Of a stretch of 5,483 nt of DNA, positions 1 through 5,483 are shown piece by piece. This stretch comes from Desulfocapsa sp. (GTDB lineage: Bacteria > Desulfobacterota > Desulfobulbia > Desulfobulbales > Desulfocapsaceae). The stretch covers positions 1 to 5,483 of the forward strand of contig JAOZLI010000095.1 in assembly GCA_029934915.1 (NCBI GenBank), in the 5' to 3' direction. A program made the translations under genes and the position numbers. The notes beneath the pieces are model-generated. The model worked only from the letters and a program-made list of their open reading frames with translations. It ran no database searches and was not told the DNA's origin. The number at the start of each line of letters is the position of its first letter. Position 1 is the first letter of the stretch.

Positions 1-85
1 TCAGTTTTCCGGATCGCTGATCCTGTTTTAAAACGATGGAAACCTGAAGTCCAATATTAATATCACTACGATTCATGCCGTTCAT
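1..85 (-). CDS. ywbE: YwbE family protein (DUF2196), 5' part only, cut by the window edge
   Basis: This is the first 28 codons of a small gene that continues beyond the left edge. Read on the minus strand from the ATG at 85-83, it begins MNGMNRSDINIGLQVSIVLK and continues with QDQRSGKL. This fits the N-terminus of the YwbE/DUF2196 family as I remember it: a small protein of about 60 to 70 residues opening with MNGxNRxDIxxGxxVxIVLKxDQxxGKL. The family is thought to form a small beta-rich fold, and its role is not established. The ATG at 85 matches the family start. A second in-frame ATG at 76 would remove the conserved MNG, and a further in-frame extension upstream has no support. No strong Shine-Dalgarno sequence is visible, only an A-rich stretch. 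The gene lies downstream of the broken rluA-like gene on the same strand, about 335 bases away, so it probably has its own promoter. The family call is fairly sure; the function is not. Confidence 0.8.
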   Translation of the reverse strand, partial: MNGMNRSDINIGLQVSIVLKQDQRSGKL

Positions 86-421
86 AATGGTTTTCACTTT
101 GATTGAATTGCTGGCAAGGTATATAGAAGATATCATGACTACCATACTCTCTTATACTATTCCTGTATATCCTTTAGTCCGTTCTGATTGAGAGCGACTT
201 GAGATGTTTCCTGTTATGTTGCAAGTTAGCCCACCTCACTGAGGTGAGAAGGGCACAGGTCCATTTTTGCATTTTCTTGCTTCTGAGAATGAGGGGAATT
301 TGAGTTTATGACTGACCGAAGCATATTGATACTTACTGCCACTGGGATGGCCTTGCCAGTTATTTTCTCCTGTCTGCTGGTGTGTGGAAAAAAATAATCC
401 AGGTGCTTTTGTTGTCAGGAT
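86..421. other. Intergenic stretch without a convincing gene
   Basis: This region lies between the end of the broken rluA-like gene and ywbE. I read the minus strand in all three frames and found no RluA catalytic motif (no HRLD-type motif). Two minus-strand frames stay open for about 180 bases (roughly 421-239 and 415-229), but the translations are low in complexity and match no family I know. A 7-base-arm palindrome sits at 232-246. A 15-base sequence at 399-413 is repeated exactly inside the transporter gene at 1744-1758. The region may be remnant DNA left by a deletion or insertion that removed the end of the rluA-like gene, but I cannot identify an insertion sequence end or a target-site duplication. 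Confidence 0.6.
232..246. repeat. Perfect short palindrome (7-base arms, 1-base centre)
   Basis: CACCTCA-C-TGAGGTG reads the same on both strands around the central base at 239. As RNA it could fold as a 6-pair stem with a 3-base loop. No run of T follows on either strand, so it is not a typical intrinsic terminator. It could be a protein binding site or a mobile-element remnant upstream of ywbE, or chance. Confidence 0.45.
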
Positions 422-509
422 CTAATCTGAACTTGAGGTCGGTCTGTCGACTACCAGAAATTCATGATCAGCGTTGATGATGAGTAGTTCCTGCATGGTT
501 TCAGCTCCC
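422..509 (-). pseudogene. Frameshifted continuation of the RluA-type gene (start of catalytic domain, then stop)
   Basis: In the frame next to that of the upstream coding region, the minus strand from about 509 down to the TAG at 424-422 encodes AETMQELLIINADHEFLVVD, then RPTSSSD and the stop. The core of this, ELLIINADHEFLVVDRP, fits the opening of an RluA-family catalytic domain, usually of the form xLxIIYEDExLLVVNKPxG. Removing one base from the G4 run (507-510 on the plus strand, as CCCC) joins the two frames smoothly as CGLGAETMQELL. After DRP the similarity ends at once, and the family's catalytic HRLDxxTSG motif does not appear anywhere to the left. The gene therefore carries a frameshift and also lacks essentially its whole catalytic domain. 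A sequencing error could explain the frameshift but not the missing domain. Confidence 0.7.
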
Positions 510-1250
510 CAAACCACACAGGAGAAATCCAAGAATGGGGCCACATTTATCCCTACAGGCCGGGTAGAATTCTCCCTGATGACGAGTGCCGGATTTGTTT
601 GTTTTTCCCCAGAAAAATTCGGCAAGGCCAATGGGTTGTAAGTCATTTATCGCAGCAAAATTAAGGAGTTTTGGAGCACAGCAGTCTCCTGTACCCGTGG
701 GGATACCTTGATTGTCAGGAAAAAGATCACTTAGTAAACATTGGTGCTTCTTGAAATTGTTGAGTCGGTACAGGGCGTGGATCTGTTTCATAAGGTTTTG
801 CGAATGTGTTTTTCGCTCTTTTTTTAGATCTAAGCGTTGTTCAGGCGAAATACCAGGGGCTTCCATTTTTCTTCCAAGGGCTTTAATTCGTTTTTCGGCG
901 GGAGTATTCAGCTTGTTAAAATGGAGTGGATTAAAGAGTGGTGGTACCCAGCCTTTCACTTCCCAAGTGCCATTGTACTGTCCTGAAAATGCCTTTAAAA
1001 TTATTTGTTCGCCAGTGTCTTTTTCGCAAATAAGTACGCCAAACATCTTGCCTCGGGCATGCCCGTATAAAAAGTCTGTACTGAGAAGATTGTTTGCGTC
1101 GTTTGTTTGTGTTTCATTATGAATGCATTTGTGGGTCTGTAGCAGGTGCATAAGACTATCTGCTGCAGCTCTGGCCGGTTCCATTGGAAGAGAGTGAGTG
1201 CTTCCGCAACCATTGCACCAGCCCTGGCAAGGGAAATTAATGAAGGGCAT
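501..1250 (-). CDS. N-terminal accessory domain of a long-form RluA-type pseudouridine synthase; truncated, probably non-catalytic
   Basis: The 249-residue product matches, from memory, the N-terminal accessory region of the roughly 550-residue RluA-family pseudouridine synthases of Vibrio, Shewanella and some Desulfobacterota. Those enzymes isomerise uridine in rRNA and tRNA. Visible markers are WCNGCGSTHSLP (residues 11-22), ARGKMFGVLIC (65-75), FSGQYNGTWEVKGWVPPLF (88-106), a charged helical stretch likely to form a coiled coil (about 117-165), GIPTGTGDCCAPKLLNFAA (182-200), PIGLAEFFWG (206-215), and QGEFYPACRDKCGPILGF (225-242). Cysteines at 12, 15, 190, 191, 232 and 236 could bind a metal or form a structural cluster. 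The catalytic domain is absent: the frame stops at 501 just where it should begin, and its first residues lie in the adjacent frame. The start at 1250 overlaps the transporter gene by 14 bases, has only a weak AGG-type ribosome site, and keeps the cysteine motif. The accessory domain has no internal stop, so either decay is recent or the domain is retained by itself. Confidence 0.75.
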   Translation of the reverse strand: MPFINFPCQGWCNGCGSTHSLPMEPARAAADSLMHLLQTHKCIHNETQTNDANNLLSTDFLYGHARGKMFGVLICEKDTGEQIILKAFSGQYNGTWEVKGWVPPLFNPLHFNKLNTPAEKRIKALGRKMEAPGISPEQRLDLKKERKTHSQNLMKQIHALYRLNNFKKHQCLLSDLFPDNQGIPTGTGDCCAPKLLNFAAINDLQPIGLAEFFWGKTNKSGTRHQGEFYPACRDKCGPILGFLLCGLGS

Positions 1251-2139
1251 GATCTTTTGACCTGCTAAAGAGTTGTGAGGTGATCATGCCGGTAAGCATT
1301 AATGAACATCCTAAAAATTCTCTAAGTTGCAACACTTCATTCAAAAACAGCCAGCCGCCAAGAACCGCAAACACCGCCTCCAGGCTCAGGATAATCGCCG
1401 CGTGAGCTGGGTGTGCATTTTTTTGGGCTATAATCTGCAGGGTATAGGCTACTCCAACCGAAAGCACTCCCGCAACAAAGACGGGCACTTTAGCTGCTAT
1501 TACATTCTCCAGGGAAATTGTTTCCATGGTAACTGCCACGAGCAGGCTGAATACAGAGCAAAAAATAAATTGATAGAGGGAGAGGAGCAGGGCATCATAT
1601 TGTCTGCTGAACCATGAAATAAGCTGTACATGAATTGCCCAGAAGAGTGCACTGCCAAGAACCAGTAAATCCCCTTTGGAAATTGTAAAGTTCTCTGTGA
1701 CACTTAAGAAAAACATGCCAATTACAGCGAGACCGGCACCAAACCAGGTGCTTTTGTTTGTCTGCTGTTTTAACAGAAGGCCGAGTATAGGGACAATGAT
1801 CACATATAATCCGGTTATAAATCCGGCTTTGCCTGCACTGGTATAAAGTATTCCAACCTGTTGCAGGGAAGCACCAAGAAAAAGCGTAGCCCCCAGACAA
1901 CATCCTGCAAAGATGCCAGTTTTACAAATAATTGGAGATCTTTTTTGGGAGTCCTGTTTGAATCTGAAAAACATAATCACCGGGAGTAGTGAGAGTGCAC
2001 CCACTGCGAACCGCACACCGTTAAAGGTGAACGGTTGTACGTAGTCCATGCCCTGCCGTTGAGCAACAAAGGCAACTCCCCATATCATGGCAGTTGTCAG
2101 GAGGAGAATGTTGGATTTCCAGTGGTTGTTCATTTGCAT
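1237..2139 (-). CDS. EamA/DMT-superfamily transporter (10-helix permease)
   Basis: This 300-residue inner-membrane protein belongs to the drug/metabolite transporter superfamily, whose members move amino acids, nucleotide-like compounds or other small metabolites. The substrate cannot be told from the sequence. It shows the usual two-repeat layout. Repeat one (about residues 10-145) opens with the typical LLTTAMIWGVAFVAQRQGM and includes SAGKAGFITGLYVIIVPILG (101-120). Repeat two (about 157-290) contains GSALFWAIHVQLISWFS (162-178) and the family signature SLEAVFAVLGGWLFLNEVL (252-270), followed by LGCSLMLTGM. About ten hydrophobic segments are visible, and the length is normal for the family. 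Starts at 2139 (M1) and 2133 (M3) are both possible; neither has a strong Shine-Dalgarno, and a GGAG lies too far upstream (about 18 bases). The gene overlaps the downstream rluA-like gene by 14 bases, so the two are probably cotranscribed. It is divergent from the DUF2868 gene. Confidence 0.9.
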   Translation of the reverse strand: MQMNNHWKSNILLLTTAMIWGVAFVAQRQGMDYVQPFTFNGVRFAVGALSLLPVIMFFRFKQDSQKRSPIICKTGIFAGCCLGATLFLGASLQQVGILYTSAGKAGFITGLYVIIVPILGLLLKQQTNKSTWFGAGLAVIGMFFLSVTENFTISKGDLLVLGSALFWAIHVQLISWFSRQYDALLLSLYQFIFCSVFSLLVAVTMETISLENVIAAKVPVFVAGVLSVGVAYTLQIIAQKNAHPAHAAIILSLEAVFAVLGGWLFLNEVLQLREFLGCSLMLTGMITSQLFSRSKDHALH

Positions 2140-2289
2140 TGTTTGTTTACTTATTTGCTCCTATCTGAAAGGTCGAATTGAGGAGCAGCAAGATACCACC
2201 CTTCACAAAAAAAAACAGTAGTAGCTTTGCAGCCCTTTGCATCAAAGGATTTAATTGTTATTGTGTAAACGTTCGTCAGCACCACATCT

Positions 2290-2318
2290 TTGTCCGTTTT
2301 GTCCTGCTCTCATATAAA
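2290..2318 (+). promoter_or_regulatory. Likely sigma70-type promoter for the DUF2868-DUF3482 operon
   Basis: A TTGTCC box (2290-2295) and a TATAAA box (2313-2318) are separated by exactly 17 bases. They match the -35 consensus at four of six positions and the -10 consensus at five of six. The predicted start, near 2325, would give a leader of about 70 bases before the ATG at 2396. An 8-base palindrome, GCATATGC, lies at 2320-2327 across the expected start point. The whole intergenic region, 2140-2395, also contains an A9 run at 2207-2215; I found no equally good promoter facing the transporter gene. Confidence 0.5.
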
Positions 2319-2395
2319 TGCATATGCTATGCAGTCCAAAACGGATACATATGGAACACTGAAAAAAATTTGTTGCAGATTCCCTATTACCTGAA

Positions 2396-4045
2396 ATGAA
2401 AATGAAACAATCCTGGCGTGTCCCTGATTTTTTAGATCTTGAATATTTTTTTGCTGGAGATAAGCAGCAGGCTGATGAACAGGGAGAAACTGTTCTTCGT
2501 AATCGGGATAGAGAGTTGTATCTGGATACCATCGGTGGGGAAGATGGAGATACGTCACCCGACAGAGATTGGCTGATTTTCCGGTGGTTGCAGGAACGTC
2601 GAAGCCTTGAGAATACAGAACAGGGGGGACAGGCCTTGCTGCCGGGGCGTATGTGGTATGAATTGTATGGCCTGTTCTGGTCTCTGTTCTCCTTTCTGGC
2701 CTTTGCTGCAGGTGGCGGTCTCTGCTATTCGTATTTAAGTTATACAGGCGAGCAACCAGTGAACGTATCGCTCTTCTTTCTGGTTTTTGTAGGGTTTCAA
2801 CTTTTGTTGTTGTTTGCCCTTCCTGTGGCCTGGTCAGTGCGTAAATTGCGCGGCTTGGACCTTCGCTCTTCTCTTGTACTCTCCCTTGTGAACAGGGGAT
2901 TAAACCGTTTTTTGTTTACAATCAGAAAGACAGGTTTCGCTCATATGAAGAGTGAGCGTAAGCAGCACTTTGCCGCATCTCTTGCCATGGTACAAACTCG
3001 TGGGTCGGGCTATGGGACGCTCTTTTTCTGGCCCCTGTTTCTTCTTTTTCAGCTCTTTGGTATTGCATTCAATTTTGGTGCGCTTGGTGCCTTGCTGGTG
3101 AAAGTTGCAAGCTCAGATCTTGCATTTGGCTGGCAATCCACCATTCAGGTGTCCGCTGAAGTTGTGGCCAGGTGCGTGCAATGGCTTGCTCTTCCCTGGT
3201 CCTGGTTCCTCGGGGAGACAAGTTACCCGGGTCTTGCACAAATTGAAGGCAGTCGTATGGTGCTGAAGGATGGTTTTTATCACCTGGCAAGTGTGGATCT
3301 TGTCTCCTGGTGGCCCTTTCTTTGTCTTGCTATCTGCTTTTATTGTCTGCTTCCCCGCATGGTTCTGTTTGTCTTTGGAAGTATGGCCAGAAAACGTGTT
3401 CTGGCTGCAGTTTCTTTTAATCGGGCTGAGCATAATCAATTGGTGCATCGTTTGCTCACACCTCGTTTGAATACCCAGGTCCAGAAGGGTAAGGATAAGG
3501 AGAAGGCATTTGAGAAGATTCCCGAGGAGGTGCAGGCAGAGGTACAAGAAAATCCACTCCCCATCGTTGAACGTAAACCCCAAAAGAAAGTAGCAGAAGC
3601 GGAGGAAAAGCCAGCGGTACATGGTGGTTTATTAGCGCTTGTACCGGATGAAATCTTTGACGATATCTCTACAAATATCCTCGAAACACATTGTGAGCAG
3701 CGTTTTGGTTACACCATTGCAGAAACCTTGCGTATACACGAGCAATATGCAGAGAACAGCACAATCTTTACTGCTTTAGCAAAGGACAGCGCGCAGATTA
3801 GCTCGCCATTACTCGTGCTCCAGGAAGCATGGCAGCCTCCCATTCAGGAAATGTTGAGTTTTCTGCAGGAATTACGGGGGAAATGTGAATCTGAATTACA
3901 TATTATAGTGGCATTAATTGGGAAACCAACGTCGGATACACTGTTTACTCCTGTTACAGAGAGTGACCTTCATATCTGGCAGCAGAAAATCGCAACACTC
4001 AAAGATCCATTTCTGCAACTCTCTATTCTTGCGGAGGAATCATGA
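2396..4045 (+). CDS. DUF2868 family membrane protein, partner of the adjacent DUF3482 GTPase
   Basis: The 549-residue product looks like the DUF2868 family, normally encoded directly upstream of a DUF3482 GTPase. Its function is uncharacterised as far as I know. It opens with a soluble, acidic N-terminal region (1-88, with DFLDLEYFF at 11-19 and DWLIFRWLQERR at 58-69). Likely membrane segments are 91-113, 123-146, 206-236 (with FFWPLFLLFQLFGIAFNFGA) and 303-328. Between the last two is a region of about 65 residues, possibly periplasmic (240-300). A linker rich in lysine and glutamate (361-405) leads to a soluble C-terminal domain (about 412-549) with GGLLALVPDEIFDD and LHIIVALIGKP; it ends with a DLHIWQQKIATLKDPFLQL stretch that fits the family's C-terminus. 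The start has only a weak ribosome site; ATGs at 2396 and 2402 are both possible. The stop overlaps the next start as ATGA, so the two products are probably made together and may form a membrane complex. The pairing is solid; the role is inference. Confidence 0.82.
   Translation: MKMKQSWRVPDFLDLEYFFAGDKQQADEQGETVLRNRDRELYLDTIGGEDGDTSPDRDWLIFRWLQERRSLENTEQGGQALLPGRMWYELYGLFWSLFSFLAFAAGGGLCYSYLSYTGEQPVNVSLFFLVFVGFQLLLLFALPVAWSVRKLRGLDLRSSLVLSLVNRGLNRFLFTIRKTGFAHMKSERKQHFAASLAMVQTRGSGYGTLFFWPLFLLFQLFGIAFNFGALGALLVKVASSDLAFGWQSTIQVSAEVVARCVQWLALPWSWFLGETSYPGLAQIEGSRMVLKDGFYHLASVDLVSWWPFLCLAICFYCLLPRMVLFVFGSMARKRVLAAVSFNRAEHNQLVHRLLTPRLNTQVQKGKDKEKAFEKIPEEVQAEVQENPLPIVERKPQKKVAEAEEKPAVHGGLLALVPDEIFDDISTNILETHCEQRFGYTIAETLRIHEQYAENSTIFTALAKDSAQISSPLLVLQEAWQPPIQEMLSFLQELRGKCESELHIIVALIGKPTSDTLFTPVTESDLHIWQQKIATLKDPFLQLSILAEES
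4033..4037 (+). promoter_or_regulatory. Strong ribosome binding site for the GTPase gene, inside the DUF2868 gene
   Basis: GGAGG at 4033-4037 lies four bases before the ATG at 4042, within the last codons of the upstream gene. Together with the 4-base ATGA overlap it fixes the start of the GTPase and supports translational coupling. The gap is slightly short but workable. Confidence 0.75.
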
Positions 4046-5469
4046 TAAGCTCTGTTCCGGAATTTGCAGTGGTGGGACATCCAAATGAGGGGAAGTCTTC
4101 GGTGCTCTCCACGTTGGCGGAGGATGATTCCGTCCGTATCAGCCCAATGCCCGGGGAAACAAAAGAGTGTCAAAGTTTCCCGGTGAGCATCGATGGGCGT
4201 GAAATTATACGCTTTGTGGATACTCCAGGATTTCAAAATCCCAGAAAAACCCTGCAGTGGATGCAGGAATATCAGGGGAGTGATGAGACATTAATCAAAG
4301 AATTTATTGCAGCTCATGAGCATAAACCCGAGTTTCATGATGACTGTAGTTTGCTGCAGCCTCTTCTCCGCGGAGCCGGAATTATCTTTGTGGTGGATGG
4401 CTCAAGACCTCTTCGCAATATGGACAAGGCGGAGATGGAAATCCTGCGACTTACAGGCTGCCCTCGAATGGCCATTATTAATTGCAAGGATGATGAAACG
4501 GCCTGGCTTGCGAAGTGGCAACAGGAGTTCAGGAAACATTTTAATGCCATTCGCCTTTTTAACTCCTGCAAGGCCACTTATGCTGAACGTATTGGACTCC
4601 TTGAGAGTTTAAAGGCAATAGATCAGGATCTGCAACCGCAGCTTGATCGTGTGATTACAGTATTCAAACAGGATTGGCAGGCACGAAATGATCAGGTTGC
4701 GGAATTTATACTCTCTTTTCTGGAGACGGGGGTTTCCTACAGTCGCTCCTTGCACATCCGTCCCGGTACCGACGAGACAGCGCTGACCAACAAACTCCAC
4801 CAGGAATACGAAAGCTATCTGCGAAATCTTGAAAAAAAGTGTCAGAAGCAGATGCGGTCGCTGTACAAGCATAATATCTTTAATCTGGAACTTCCTCCTC
4901 AATCTATTCTACAGGAGGATCTCTTTGCAGGCAAAACCTGGGAGTTCCTGGGGTTGAACTCTTCTCAACTTATTATGGCGGGAGCCGTGAGTGGCGCAGC
5001 CGTAGGTGCTGGGATTGATATTGCAGCGGCGGGTCTCTCTTTTGGTGTTTTTTCAACCATTGGTGGACTCGTGGGGGCGGCAGGAACTGCTTTAAAGGGA
5101 AAAGAATTCCTGACGGGGTCACGTCTGCTTGGTTTGCGCCTTGATGATCAACGCTTACAGGTGGGGCCGGTCAAGAATATTCAGCTTCTCTTTATCCTTC
5201 TAGATCGGCAATTATTATTTTATCGCCATATCATAAACTGGGCTCATGGGCGGCGGGATTATGAGAATAATCTTGCTGCGGGGAATGAGAATGTCGCTGA
5301 AGTCGCTTTTACCGCCGGATGGGATGGGCGGCAACGTAAAATATGTTATCGGTTTTTTACCGAACTGCAAAAGAGTAGAGGCACGGAACAGGAAAACACT
5401 CGTGCCGCGTTGTTGGATCTTATAAACTCCATGTTGCAGGAAATATCAGGTGAGGATGTTTCCTCCTGA
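4042..5469 (+). CDS. DUF3482 family GTPase with a hydrophobic glycine/alanine-rich segment
   Basis: The 475-residue product combines an N-terminal TRAFAC-type small GTPase domain with a DUF3482 C-terminal region. G1 (Walker A) is GHPNEGKS at 12-19. The likely G2 threonine is T40, in MPGETKE. G3 is DTPG at 60-63, preceded by IIRFVD. The core strand IIFVVDGSRPL lies at 114-124. G4 is degenerate, NCKD at 147-150 in AIINCKDD, where NKxD is usual. The likely G5 is SCKA at 175-178. A helical region follows (about 190-280, with a charged stretch at 250-275). Next comes a hydrophobic segment at 309-352, rich in Gly and Ala (GAVSGAAVGAGIDIAAAGLS), long enough for a membrane hairpin. The tail includes LLFYRHIINWAHGRRDYEN (391-409). 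The start at 4042 has a strong GGAGG site and overlaps the DUF2868 stop by four bases. I infer that it hydrolyses GTP and acts at the inner membrane with the upstream protein. The cellular process is unknown, and the DUF3482 assignment rests on recognition, not a search. Confidence 0.88.
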   Translation: MISSVPEFAVVGHPNEGKSSVLSTLAEDDSVRISPMPGETKECQSFPVSIDGREIIRFVDTPGFQNPRKTLQWMQEYQGSDETLIKEFIAAHEHKPEFHDDCSLLQPLLRGAGIIFVVDGSRPLRNMDKAEMEILRLTGCPRMAIINCKDDETAWLAKWQQEFRKHFNAIRLFNSCKATYAERIGLLESLKAIDQDLQPQLDRVITVFKQDWQARNDQVAEFILSFLETGVSYSRSLHIRPGTDETALTNKLHQEYESYLRNLEKKCQKQMRSLYKHNIFNLELPPQSILQEDLFAGKTWEFLGLNSSQLIMAGAVSGAAVGAGIDIAAAGLSFGVFSTIGGLVGAAGTALKGKEFLTGSRLLGLRLDDQRLQVGPVKNIQLLFILLDRQLLFYRHIINWAHGRRDYENNLAAGNENVAEVAFTAGWDGRQRKICYRFFTELQKSRGTEQENTRAALLDLINSMLQEISGEDVSS

Positions 5470-5483
5470 TTGTTGTTGTCTGT

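Noticed and set aside
86..154. In-frame upstream extension of ywbE from earlier ATG codons
   Set aside because: The added residues are not part of the YwbE family start, and the MNG beginning at 85 fits the family.
229..254. Possible intrinsic terminator (GCCC/GGGC around the palindrome)
   Set aside because: The outer and inner pairs do not form one continuous stem and no T run follows on either strand.
239..421. Possible extra coding sequence continuing the broken RluA gene on the minus strand
   Set aside because: The frame is open, but the translation shows none of the catalytic motifs of the family and no other likeness.
712..1122. Open frame of 136 codons on the plus strand
   Set aside because: It lies antisense to the recognisable RluA accessory domain, so it is a shadow of that gene.
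2178..2399. Open frame of 73 codons on the plus strand in the divergent intergenic region
   Set aside because: It has no ribosome site and no family likeness, overlaps the predicted promoter, and has a composition typical of noncoding DNA.
3113..3622. Open frame of 169 codons on the minus strand
   Set aside because: It is antisense to the DUF2868 membrane protein. Its long length reflects codon choice there, and it shows no family likeness.

Overview
The window is a stretch of bacterial chromosome with medium base composition and no sign of phage, CRISPR or an intact mobile element. The gene families (a long-form RluA-type protein, a DMT-family transporter, and a DUF2868/DUF3482 pair) suggest a proteobacterium in the broad sense. 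A sulfate-reducer-like Desulfobacterota host is my best guess from memory of these families, but the sequence does not prove it.

Left part, minus strand (1 to 2139). Reading in the direction of transcription, an EamA/DMT transporter gene (2139 to 1237) overlaps by 14 bases a gene (1250 to 501) that encodes only the N-terminal accessory domain of a long RluA-type pseudouridine synthase. The reading frame breaks in a G4 run at 507-510. The next bases in the neighbouring frame still encode the start of the catalytic domain, but that frame stops at 422 and no catalytic motif follows. The gene therefore looks broken twice, by a frameshift and by loss of the catalytic half. About 335 bases without a convincing gene follow (86-421), holding a short perfect palindrome. 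A small ywbE gene (DUF2196) then starts at 85 and runs off the left edge.

Middle (2140 to 2395). A divergent intergenic region separates the two transcription units. It contains a plausible sigma70-type promoter facing right (2290-2318).

Right part, plus strand (2396 to 5469). Two genes overlap by 4 bases (ATGA). The first encodes a four-helix membrane protein of the DUF2868 family with a soluble C-terminal domain. The second encodes a GTPase of the DUF3482 family with a Walker A motif, a DTPG switch motif and a glycine/alanine-rich hydrophobic segment. The overlap and the strong ribosome binding site point to translational coupling and suggest a membrane-bound GTPase complex. Its function is unknown to me, and it is the most interesting system in the window.
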